Positions 13,872 through 21,571 of a DNA stretch of 32,552 nucleotides are shown here, in pieces. Location of the stretch: the NCBI GenBank assembly GCA_903839895.1, contig CAIMDW010000004.1, forward strand, positions 1 through 32,552, written 5' to 3'. The translations under genes and the position numbers were made by a program. The stretch is from Candidatus Staskawiczbacteria bacterium. GTDB lineage: Bacteria > Patescibacteriota > Minisyncoccia > Minisyncoccales > Staskawiczbacteraceae. Below the pieces are notes generated by a model. The model was not told where the DNA came from. It made no database searches and worked only from the letters and a program-made list of their open reading frames with translations. Numbering within the stretch: the stretch's first letter is position 1; every line of letters starts with the position of its first letter.

Positions 13872-13880
13872 CACTCAAAA

Positions 13881-14609
13881 ATGCTGACTATAATTTTACT
13901 CTCAATTGCAACATTCATATCCACCTTGCTGGGCGGGCTTTTTGCAGTTAAATACAAAAACAAGCTCCACTATATAATGGCTTTTGCGGCCGGCGTTTTG
14001 CTGGGCGTGGTGGCATTTGATATTTTCCCGGAAATTATTGAGCAAGTTAATTTTTACAAGCTCAGCTCCTTATCTGCCATGATAGCTTTGGTGCTGGGAT
14101 TCTTGATTTTTCATATTTTAGAAAAAAGCATCTTGATTTACCATTGCCACGAAGAAAATTGCGACATCCACAAGCACCCTCAAATTGGCGTAGCTTCAGC
14201 TCTAGCGCTGGCAGGGCACAGCTTTATGGACGGAGTGGGCATTGGCCTAGGTTTTCAAGTCAGCCCCGCAATTGGCATATTAGTGGCCATTGCAGTCATC
14301 TCCCACGACTTTACCGATGGCATGAACACAATAAGCTTAATGCTCACAAACAAAAATACCGACAGAAAATCCAAAATATTCCTGCTTTTAGACGCCGCCG
14401 CCCCAGTCTTGGGAGCAGCCTCAACATTATTTTTCAAAGTTCCTCCCCAATTCTTAGTTCTATACCTAGGATTCTTCGCAGGATTCCTGCTTTACATCGG
14501 CGCCTCCGACATTCTCCCCGAAGCCCACGCCGAACACAGCTCTTACAAACTGATGGGTCTCACCATCTTAGGCACATTATTTATCTTCATCATCACTCGC
14601 TTTATCTAG
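13881..14609 (+). CDS. ZIP-family metal transporter
   Basis: 242 residues from the ATG at 13881; the longer frame begins inside tRNA-Gly and was rejected. There are about eight hydrophobic helices. The paired metal-site helices read ALAGHSFMDGVGIG (TM4) and VISHDFTDGMNTI (TM5), both with the ZIP His-x3-Asp-Gly pattern. A short loop before TM4 has YHCHEENCDIHKH, a His/Cys-rich segment as in the variable cytosolic loop of ZIP proteins. It probably moves Zn(II) or Fe(II) into the cytosol. No promoter of its own is evident, so cotranscription with the two tRNAs is likely. Confidence 0.9.
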   Translation: MLTIILLSIATFISTLLGGLFAVKYKNKLHYIMAFAAGVLLGVVAFDIFPEIIEQVNFYKLSSLSAMIALVLGFLIFHILEKSILIYHCHEENCDIHKHPQIGVASALALAGHSFMDGVGIGLGFQVSPAIGILVAIAVISHDFTDGMNTISLMLTNKNTDRKSKIFLLLDAAAPVLGAASTLFFKVPPQFLVLYLGFFAGFLLYIGASDILPEAHAEHSSYKLMGLTILGTLFIFIITRFI

Positions 14610-14613
14610 TTTT

Positions 14614-14647
14614 CTTATCTTGATTAAGATAAGATTTAGGATAAAAT
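14614..14647 (+). promoter_or_regulatory. Promoter and inverted repeat before the gene at 14654
   Basis: CTTATCTT (14614-14621), GATT loop, AAGATAAG (14626-14633). A promoter TTGATT (14620-14625), 16 bases, TAAAAT (14642-14647) overlaps it, and the -10 ends 6 bases before the ATG. The repeat may be an operator, or a weak terminator for the ZIP gene. Confidence 0.45.
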
Positions 14648-14653
14648 AGAGAT

Positions 14654-15172
14654 ATGAATACTTTAGAAGATTTATACACGTTTGTAGACTTGGCAAAAGC
14701 GAATAGGAAATATCCTGAAAGCACGGCCAATAATTTAAAATCGGCGCTTAAAATATTTGAGAAAGATTTGAATGCTGGGGAAATAAAGTCTTTGCATTTA
14801 ATAGAAACAAATATAGATGGAATATTCCGCACTGTGGTGATAAATAACAAAGACAAAAGCATCGGGTCTTTAAACACTTACAAAGCCCGGCTAATCAGGG
14901 TTATAAATGATTTTAAAAGATACGGCCAAGATCCCGCCAAAATCCAGAACTGGACCGCAAAACCTAGGAATTCCACACCCCTGTCAATTAAAAAAGATAA
15001 ACAGGATAAAGAAAAGATAAACTTATCCGATTCCCACCACACCCCTGTGCATAAAATAGAACTGGCCTTAAACAAAGATTCCATAGCCACGATTATTGTG
15101 CCAAAGGGCATAAATAGGGAAGACATCAAGGCTATAAAAAGCGTTCTCGATTCACTAGTCAGTGACAAATAA
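14654..15172 (+). CDS. Hypothetical protein with integrase-like N-terminal domain
   Basis: 172 residues. The N-terminal about 90 residues are helical (TLEDLYTFVDLAKANRKY...; SLNTYKARLIRVINDFKRYG) and resemble the SAM-like core-binding domain of tyrosine recombinases. There is no catalytic domain: no Arg-His-Arg-Tyr set is present. After a Lys/Ser-rich linker the last 40 residues read KIELALNKDSIATIIVPKGI then a helix REDIKAIKSVLDSL. Proteins with this split design are found in other bacteria as hypotheticals. It may bind DNA; function unknown. It has its own promoter and ends at a strong bidirectional terminator shared with RNase Y. Confidence 0.7.
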   Translation: MNTLEDLYTFVDLAKANRKYPESTANNLKSALKIFEKDLNAGEIKSLHLIETNIDGIFRTVVINNKDKSIGSLNTYKARLIRVINDFKRYGQDPAKIQNWTAKPRNSTPLSIKKDKQDKEKINLSDSHHTPVHKIELALNKDSIATIIVPKGINREDIKAIKSVLDSLVSDK

Positions 15173-15179
15173 TTATATC

Positions 15180-15212
15180 AACAAAAAACCGCCACTTGGG
15201 CGGTTTTTTGTT
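15180..15212. terminator. Bidirectional terminator between the gene at 14654 and rny
   Basis: A 14-base-pair stem AACAAAAAACCGCC/GGCGGTTTTTTGTT with a 5-base loop. It serves the plus-strand hypothetical gene and the minus-strand RNase Y gene, whose stop lies 1 base beyond it. Confidence 0.88.
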
Positions 15213-15213
15213 C

Positions 15214-16746
15214 TTACCTTGCGTATTCGATAACGCGGTTTTCGCGGATTACTACCACTTTGATTTCGCCGGGATATTTGAGTTCTTCTTCAATTTCAGC
15301 AGCAATGGATTTTGCCATTTTAATGGCTTGCAAATCGTCCACTCTGTCAGATTTTACGAAAACTCTTATTTCTCTGCCAGCCTGGATGGCGTAAGTTTTC
15401 TCCACGCCTTCAAACTTATTAGCAATGTCTTCTAAGTCCTTCAACCTTTGCAGGTAGTTTTCCATGCTGTCCTTCCTGGCGCCGGGCCTGGAGCTTGATA
15501 TTGCGTCAGCCACAGTGACAATCGTAGCTTCCAGAGTATCAGCAGGGTAATCGCCATGGTGGGCTCTCATAGCCTTTACAATGGCTTCAGACTCGCCGAA
15601 TTTCTCTAAAATCTTAATTCCAATTTCTATGTGCGAACCCTGTATTTGCTGGTCGATAGCTTTTCCAATATCGTGCAAAAGGCCGGCTCTTTTTGCCGCC
15701 TGCGGATTGGCGCCAATTTCTTCAGCAATTGTTTCAGCAATCAAAGCCACTTCCATTGAGTGCAAAAGCACATTTTGGCCATAGCTGGTCCTGTAATAAA
15801 GCCTTCCCAAAATTTGGATCAGTTTTTCGTTCAGCCCAATCACTCCCACATCGTAAGCTGCCTTGTCGCCAGCTTCTTTTATTTTAACCGAAATTTCAGC
15901 CTTTGCCTCTTCATATTTTTCTTCAATTTTTGCAGGCTGAATTCTGCCGTCGGCAATCAATTTATCCAAAGTCACTTTGGCAATTTGCCTTCTGATCGGG
16001 TTAAATCCCGAAATCACTACCGATTCTGGAGTTTCGTCTACAATAAGCTCAACTCCCGTGAGTTTTTCAAATGTCCTGATGTTTCGGCCTTCTTTTCCAA
16101 TTATCCTGCCTTTCAAATCTTCGTTGGCAAGAATAACAGTTGTAGTTGTCAGCTCCTGGCTTTGGGGAACTGCGCATTTTTGAATTGCCAAAGCCACAAT
16201 TTCTTTTGCCCTGCCTTGAAACTTTTCCTGGTTTCCTTCCTCCAATTTTTTCATTCGGTCTAAAATTTCTTTTTCGCTTTGCAATTCCACCAAAGCCAGC
16301 AATTCTTTCTTGGCGTCTTCGCGGGATAGGGAAGACACTTTTTCCAATTTTGTTTCGGCCTGATTCCTCAGCTCCTCCAAATTTTCCTTTATAGTTTTCA
16401 GCTTTTCTCCTTTTACCTGAAGCTCTTTGTCTTTTTCTTCAAAAGAAGTGATTCTCGAAGCCAGCAAGCTTTCCCTTTCCAGCAAAAGCTGCTGCGCTTT
16501 CAAAAACTCTTTTCTTCTTTCATCAACGTCCTTTTGGGTCTTCTCCAAAATTTCTGCAGACTTCTTTTCTGCATTTTTAACCAGCTCTGAAGTCTCTTGT
16601 TTCACATCTACTACTCTTTTTTGCAGCTTAGCCTCCAGCGTGCCAGCCCTTTTCTTGGCTATGCCTTGCCTGATGTAGTACCCCACAACTACGCCGGCCG
16701 ACAAAGACAAAACGGCAAAAATTCCTGCTATTAATGTTTGATCCAT
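15214..16746 (-). CDS. rny: Ribonuclease Y
   Basis: 510 residues from the ATG at 16744-16746. The frame opens further to a GTG at 16776, but starting at the ATG places the membrane helix at the N-terminus as in the family. Order: membrane helix (about 5-24), long coiled coil (about 30-190), KH domain with GRIIGKEGRNIRTFEKLTG, HD phosphohydrolase domain with LLHDIGKAIDQ and the second His motif MRAHHGDYP, then a C-terminal tail ending in IKVVVIRENRVIEYAR. A membrane-bound endoribonuclease that starts mRNA decay in bacteria without RNase E. It follows clpP on the same strand. Confidence 0.95.
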   Translation of the reverse strand: MDQTLIAGIFAVLSLSAGVVVGYYIRQGIAKKRAGTLEAKLQKRVVDVKQETSELVKNAEKKSAEILEKTQKDVDERRKEFLKAQQLLLERESLLASRITSFEEKDKELQVKGEKLKTIKENLEELRNQAETKLEKVSSLSREDAKKELLALVELQSEKEILDRMKKLEEGNQEKFQGRAKEIVALAIQKCAVPQSQELTTTTVILANEDLKGRIIGKEGRNIRTFEKLTGVELIVDETPESVVISGFNPIRRQIAKVTLDKLIADGRIQPAKIEEKYEEAKAEISVKIKEAGDKAAYDVGVIGLNEKLIQILGRLYYRTSYGQNVLLHSMEVALIAETIAEEIGANPQAAKRAGLLHDIGKAIDQQIQGSHIEIGIKILEKFGESEAIVKAMRAHHGDYPADTLEATIVTVADAISSSRPGARKDSMENYLQRLKDLEDIANKFEGVEKTYAIQAGREIRVFVKSDRVDDLQAIKMAKSIAAEIEEELKYPGEIKVVVIRENRVIEYAR

Positions 16747-16770
16747 AAGTTTTATTTTAATACCAAATAA

Positions 16771-16788
16771 ACTCACCGCTCAGTGAGT
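16771..16788. repeat. Short inverted repeat upstream of rny
   Basis: ACTCAC (16771-16776), six-base loop, GTGAGT (16783-16788). It lies in the 72 bases between the clpP stop and the chosen rny start codon; possible operator or RNA hairpin. Length is small enough for chance. Confidence 0.3.
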
Positions 16789-16818
16789 ACGCATAAGATA
16801 TATTTATTTTCTTTGAGG

Positions 16819-17400
16819 TTACTTTCCGCCGATAACTTCGTCAATCAAGCCGTATTTTTTAGCTTCTTCTGCAGTCAAATAAAAATCCCGGTCGGTATCT
16901 TTTACCACCTTAGCCAAGGGCTGTCCTGTGTGGGAAGAGATAATTTTATTCAACTTTTCTTTCATATGCAAAATCTGCTTTGCAGTGATTTCAATGTCTG
17001 TGGCTTGCCCCTGCATGCCTCCTGCAACCTGGTGCAAAAGTATTTCAGCATTTGGCAAGGAAAACCGCTTTCCTTTGCTTCCTGCCGTCAAAATAACGGC
17101 CGCCATTGAGGCTGTAAGGCCTATACAAATGGTGGAAACGGGGCACTTTAAAAACTGCATTGTGTCATAAATGGCTAATCCGGCTGTAACTGAACCTCCT
17201 GGGCTGTTTATATAAAGCTTTATATCCCTTTTTGAGTCTTTGGAAGCCAGATAAAGCATCTGGGCGATTACCACGTTGGCGTTCATATCTGTAACCGGAC
17301 CCGCAAGAAAAATAATGCGCTCTTCTAAAAGCCTTGAAAATATATCGTATGCGCGCTCACCGCGCTGCGAACGTTCTACAATAGTTGGCACTATTGGCAT
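16819..17400 (-). CDS. clpP: ATP-dependent Clp protease proteolytic subunit
   Basis: 193 residues. Serine protease that assembles as a double heptamer and degrades substrates unfolded by a Clp ATPase. Triad: Ser98 (GLTASMAAV), His123 ([11 protein letters not shown]) and Asp172 (DTDRDFYLT). The [16 protein letters not shown] stretch that forms the oxyanion region is present. There is no N-terminal propeptide beyond the usual [19 protein letters not shown]. It follows tig by 46 bases, and no clpX follows: the next gene is rny. Confidence 0.96.
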   Translation of the reverse strand: MPIVPTIVERSQRGERAYDIFSRLLEERIIFLAGPVTDMNANVVIAQMLYLASKDSKRDIKLYINSPGGSVTAGLAIYDTMQFLKCPVSTICIGLTASMAAVILTAGSKGKRFSLPNAEILLHQVAGGMQGQATDIEITAKQILHMKEKLNKIISSHTGQPLAKVVKDTDRDFYLTAEEAKKYGLIDEVIGGK

Positions 17401-17446
17401 TTACTTGTGTAATTTTTAATTTCTAATTACTAATACGCGTAACTTA

Positions 17447-18724
17447 TTAAGAAAGATTTTCCAGCAATTGGAAGATTTTTTCATTATGAATTACACCTTT
17501 AGTATACTCTTTCAGCTGATTTATGTCAATTTGGGCCAGCTGGTCTTTGGAATAGTTTTTTATCGATTTTTCCACTTCTTCCTGCACTTCTTTGTCGGAA
17601 ACCTCCACCTTTTCCTGCTTGCCTATTTCCCTCAAAACTAAAAAACCTCTCAGCCTCTTTTCGGCTTCTTTCTGGTAGGTTTCTTTCATTTCTTCTTCGG
17701 TCTTTTTAATGGAAGCCAAATACTGCTCGAAGCTTATTTTCAAATTCTGATTTATTCTGTTCTTCAAATCTGCCAGCAAGTTTTCCTTTTCATATTCCAC
17801 CATGGCTTCGGGCGTTTCAAACTTGGCGGACTCTGACACTTTATCCAAAATTTCGCTCCTTACTTTCTGTTTTTCAGCTTCCTTTTTTTCCATTGTTATG
17901 CCTTCTTTCATATTTTCTTTCAAGGCCAGCAAAGTATCGAAAGCTCCCAATTCTTTGGCAAACTCGTCATTTATCTCTGGCAACTCCATTTTTTGCACAG
18001 AAACCATTTTCACTTTGAAAATCCCTTCTTTGCCCGCCAAATCTTTCCTTGGGGAATTGTCCGGGAATTTCACGGCAATTTCTTTTTCGTCGCCCGCCTT
18101 CATGCCCGCAACTCCGTCTTCAAATCCTTGCATGAATCCTCCTTCCCCTAAAATGAATTTATCATCCACGTCTTTGCCTTCGTTTATGTCTTTATTCTGA
18201 TATTTTATTTCCACAAAGTCTTTTTTATCGGCCGCATCATTTTTCAAGGTGAATTTTGCCCTGGTTTTCTGCAAATAATTTATGGAATCTTGCACTTCTT
18301 CTTCGGTAACCGAAATGTCGGGGTACCCTTCGGGTCGTTTGATTTTTTTGACAATTTCCTTGTAATCTGGCAATTCAACTTCAGGCAAAACTGTTATGAC
18401 AGCTTTAAAGACAAAAGGATTTCCTTTGGCAATTTTAACAATGGAAACCTCCGGTTGCCCGACAGCTTCCAATTTGCTTTCACGGATATAATCTGTATAA
18501 ACGTGCTGGACGGCGTGGTCTCCAGCCTCCATAAGCAACGCTTCGGGCTTTATTTTGTCTTCCACCATTTTGGCCGGAGCTTTTCCTTCGCGGAATCCGT
18601 CAACTTTCACATGGTGCTTTAAATGCTCCAAAGCATGCTCTGAATGCTCAGCAAATTCCTCGGCTGTAAGCTCAAAAGTTATTTCTATTTGGCTCTTTGG
18701 CAATTTTTTTTGTTCTGCTTTCAT
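17447..18724 (-). CDS. tig: Trigger factor (ribosome-associated chaperone)
   Basis: 425 residues, the usual length. N-terminal ribosome-docking domain with the signature GFREGKAPAKMVEDKI. The FKBP-type prolyl isomerase domain covers about 155-240 (FVEIKYQNKD..., GEGGFMQGFEDGVAGMKAGDE). The C-terminal helical chaperone domain runs to the end. It binds nascent chains at the exit tunnel. The order tig-clpP is the common one. It has its own promoter (18753-18781). Confidence 0.95.
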   Translation of the reverse strand: MKAEQKKLPKSQIEITFELTAEEFAEHSEHALEHLKHHVKVDGFREGKAPAKMVEDKIKPEALLMEAGDHAVQHVYTDYIRESKLEAVGQPEVSIVKIAKGNPFVFKAVITVLPEVELPDYKEIVKKIKRPEGYPDISVTEEEVQDSINYLQKTRAKFTLKNDAADKKDFVEIKYQNKDINEGKDVDDKFILGEGGFMQGFEDGVAGMKAGDEKEIAVKFPDNSPRKDLAGKEGIFKVKMVSVQKMELPEINDEFAKELGAFDTLLALKENMKEGITMEKKEAEKQKVRSEILDKVSESAKFETPEAMVEYEKENLLADLKNRINQNLKISFEQYLASIKKTEEEMKETYQKEAEKRLRGFLVLREIGKQEKVEVSDKEVQEEVEKSIKNYSKDQLAQIDINQLKEYTKGVIHNEKIFQLLENLS

Positions 18725-18752
18725 ATATTTTACTTAATAAAAAACTGCATTC

Positions 18753-18781
18753 AGTTTAGCAGAATTTAACCAAAACTTCAA
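18753..18781 (-). promoter_or_regulatory. tig promoter
   Basis: Minus strand: TTGAAG (18776-18781), 17 bases ending TGC, TAAACT (18753-18758): an extended -10. Leader of about 20-28 bases without a clear Shine-Dalgarno sequence. The -35 abuts the stop of the preceding gene. Confidence 0.6.
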
Positions 18782-19966
18782 CTATTTAACGGGAAAAATA
18801 ATCATATAATTAGGGATTACCCCTCCTGTGTTCCTGATTTGCTCCCATTTGATTTGCTGAGGACCTAATTTATTTTCATCATTTGGCGTGGGGAATTCCT
18901 GGCAAGAAGTCCACAATCCCTCAGGATCATCTTTTTGCGGATTAAAATAAATTAGTAAAACCACATAATTTCCGTTTATTATTATTGAAGAAATATTTTC
19001 GCCGGCCAGAGACTGCTCTGTTCTGCTGGTGCAATTTCCATCTTTATCATATTTAACGCACTGCTTTTCGCTTTCTGGAACGTTTGTAAATTTTAAATCT
19101 CCAAGCGCTCGTATATAAAATGATTTGCCAAATCCTGTTTTAATTTCAGAATTTCCAACCTTTAAATATCCTCCGCTGGACTTATTGCATTGCGCAACCA
19201 AATCGTTAACATTACTGCTCAATATATTGTCAAAACATGATTTTCGATAAAAATAAACTCCGTCTCCATTTGGCTCTGGATTAAATTTATAAATTGAGGC
19301 AGAACTGGCAAATGGCGTAATATCTTGGCAATTTGCGTTCGGGTTAATATATTGGCATTTGCCCCAAAAATTCGTTTGTTCAAATAAAGTTGATATGTAA
19401 TAAGTATTATTTTCGACATCTGGTACAATATTAACAGAGTTTATTTGATTTCTTAAATCCTTTCCAAAATCGGCAACGCTGGATGTATAAGGATATGTGT
19501 TTGTCCCAGGGCAAGCATCTTTATAAAAATAAACTCCAGGTGAGCCTATTTTCACGGTCAATGATGTCGGAGGCGGCAGTTTTTCAAGCTTAAAAACATT
19601 CAATTGGGGATTTATCGTAGTTGCAATCAAATAAGTCAAAGTCAAAATCAGAAGTCCGGATATAGCGCTTACGACTCTTTCTTTCGCTTCAGATAAATAA
19701 CTGGAGTTTATCGGTGACAAAAGATATAAAACGCCAGCCCAAGCCAGCCCGATAAAAATCGCAAAGCTTCCCACAATCCAACCAACGTTTAAAATATATG
19801 TGACGAACGCGGGTAATTCTGTGGACGCTGTTACGCTATGCCCTGCGATTTCCGGATACACAGCTTCAAGAGTTACGGCTAAAACTTTATTTATTGCCAA
19901 AAACAAAATTAACAAAGCTGTCAAGCCCGTCTCCAATAAAATATTTTTTCCTTTTTTATTAAGCAT
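18782..19966 (-). CDS. T4SS-linked secreted membrane protein, crystallin-like ectodomain
   Basis: 394 residues. Signal peptide (about 1-30), two membrane helices (about 52-80 and 92-118), then an extracytoplasmic domain of about 270 residues. The N-terminal part (EAVYPEIAGHSVTAS...; TINPQLNVF) aligns by eye with the same region of the two upstream genes, so the three are paralogues; the two-helix hairpin resembles a VirB2/pilin-type module. The ectodomain has repeats GVYFYKDACPG and GVYFYRKSC plus ENISSIIINGNYVVLL, which recall beta/gamma-crystallin motifs (inference). It follows the preceding stop TAG by 2 bases (TAGTGATG), indicating tight coupling. Last gene of the operon. Confidence 0.75.
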   Translation of the reverse strand: MLNKKGKNILLETGLTALLILFLAINKVLAVTLEAVYPEIAGHSVTASTELPAFVTYILNVGWIVGSFAIFIGLAWAGVLYLLSPINSSYLSEAKERVVSAISGLLILTLTYLIATTINPQLNVFKLEKLPPPTSLTVKIGSPGVYFYKDACPGTNTYPYTSSVADFGKDLRNQINSVNIVPDVENNTYYISTLFEQTNFWGKCQYINPNANCQDITPFASSASIYKFNPEPNGDGVYFYRKSCFDNILSSNVNDLVAQCNKSSGGYLKVGNSEIKTGFGKSFYIRALGDLKFTNVPESEKQCVKYDKDGNCTSRTEQSLAGENISSIIINGNYVVLLIYFNPQKDDPEGLWTSCQEFPTPNDENKLGPQQIKWEQIRNTGGVIPNYMIIFPVK

Positions 19967-19968
19967 CA

Positions 19969-21540
19969 CTATTGCTCTGGATACACATAAACCCAGTTTA
20001 ATTTGTCATTTCCGTTTGCAACGAAAGAGCTTACGCCCAACCTTGGCACAGATCCATTTGTTGCCGAATAATCAGCATAGTCAAATGTCTGGCAATATAC
20101 CACGGGCCCGTTTGCTCTTGCGCACATATGATTCTCAACATCGCAAGTATAATCAGTTTGACCTGAATACCAATGACCCATCTGACAATCGCTATTCGTA
20201 TTACAGGTTACTAAAGAATAAAGCGCAACCAAATATTTTCCATTCAACCGCATAGATCCTGGACAATCCTGAAAATTTTCACAACCGTTTACAGAACAAA
20301 GATGAGTAATTGAATTGTATGGTTGGCCGGCAGCAGTATCAGTTTCCACGCATGTGCCTCTATCCATGCAGCTTTGGCCCCAATCCTTATAGCAATTTGA
20401 ATCATCGTTAGCTTCACATCCATAGCCGCGACAAAGTCCAACATATGGGTCGCAAGTTTCACTATGATAGAACAAGCTGGAACGGCAATCAGCATTGGTT
20501 TTACAAGAAGTACTATTATAACATGTGTAATTATTTTCGCATCTCCTATATTGCGCTTTCGACGGATCTAATCCTTTTTGGCATTTCGCATCGGTTGAGC
20601 ATGTATAATCAATGGTTTTGTTTTCTTTGCAAAAAGTCGGCGGGCAAGTAGCCCGTAATTCTTGCGCAACACCCGTTCCATTATAGTCATAACACATTTG
20701 TTCAGCTTTCATAATGTATGATCTATTGTTTGGCATATCTAGAGTTTTCACTATAAGCTCATTTGAAATATTCACTTTTCCGTTATTGAAATTCATATCC
20801 TTCACATTATCCCATGGACCGCTATAAAGGGTAACACCATTTCCAGATGAGGTTTTATTCGAAACGTTCAATCGGATAATAGTGAGTGACGCGCCAGCCG
20901 ATGGCTGACCTTCATAAAATGCGTTACAGCCTTCTTTAATTTGCGGCAGAATGCATTCTCCTCCATTTTGGTAACCCGCATTCCTGTGATAGATAACCCC
21001 ATAATAAATATCATTTGCCGGATCGTTTACGATCTTATAAGAAACCATTTTGCCAGGATATTGCGAAGGCAAATCGCCAGATGAAATAATTGGAGCAGAA
21101 GCATCGCCCTGGCAATTTTCCTGAAGATAAATATAAACACCCGATTTTGCTGACGGCGCAACAATTGATGGAGGATTTGTCAAAGCTTCAAATGGTAATT
21201 TTAATAAATTCGGGTCAATTGTTTTTATGATTGCAAAAGAAGCTAAAGTCAAAACCAGTCCCAAAACAGCGCTTTTCATCCTATCTTTTGCATCATTATG
21301 CGATTCAATATTCGGACTGATAAGCCCTACGGCCCCAATTACGAATGATATCAACGATAAAGCTCCGGCGACAGAAATGGCAAAACCGAAAATATAACTT
21401 ACATATTGGCCCAATGTCGGATTATCAGACAAGCCTGGCAATTTTACTTCCAAAGCCGCTAAAGCCATGCCTCCGCTTAATGATAAAAAGGCCACGCAAA
21501 ATAAAAACAGCAAATATTTCTTTTTATTTTTTTTAATCAT
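19969..21540 (-). CDS. T4SS-linked secreted membrane protein, Cys-rich and crystallin-like
   Basis: 523 residues. Signal peptide (about 1-29), helices about 47-72 and 86-108, then a long ectodomain. The N-terminal module is paralogous to those of the genes at 18782 and 21572. The ectodomain starts with GVYIYLQENCQG, has a second GVTLYSGPWDN and later MRLNGKYLVALYSL, a crystallin-like pattern as in the shorter paralogue. About 26 extracytoplasmic cysteines fall mainly in residues 290-500 with spacings like CKTNADC, CDPYVGLC and CNTNSDC, consistent with small disulfide-bonded modules. The surface role is unknown. It starts 31 bases after the 847-residue gene. Confidence 0.75.
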   Translation of the reverse strand: MIKKNKKKYLLFLFCVAFLSLSGGMALAALEVKLPGLSDNPTLGQYVSYIFGFAISVAGALSLISFVIGAVGLISPNIESHNDAKDRMKSAVLGLVLTLASFAIIKTIDPNLLKLPFEALTNPPSIVAPSAKSGVYIYLQENCQGDASAPIISSGDLPSQYPGKMVSYKIVNDPANDIYYGVIYHRNAGYQNGGECILPQIKEGCNAFYEGQPSAGASLTIIRLNVSNKTSSGNGVTLYSGPWDNVKDMNFNNGKVNISNELIVKTLDMPNNRSYIMKAEQMCYDYNGTGVAQELRATCPPTFCKENKTIDYTCSTDAKCQKGLDPSKAQYRRCENNYTCYNSTSCKTNADCRSSLFYHSETCDPYVGLCRGYGCEANDDSNCYKDWGQSCMDRGTCVETDTAAGQPYNSITHLCSVNGCENFQDCPGSMRLNGKYLVALYSLVTCNTNSDCQMGHWYSGQTDYTCDVENHMCARANGPVVYCQTFDYADYSATNGSVPRLGVSSFVANGNDKLNWVYVYPEQ

Positions 21541-21571
21541 ATTTTTGATTCTATTGTTTTATTTTACCTTA

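Noticed and set aside
13842-13880. Upstream extension of the ZIP transporter frame
   Set aside because: It lies inside and just after tRNA-Gly (UCC); the ATG at 13881 fits the first membrane helix.
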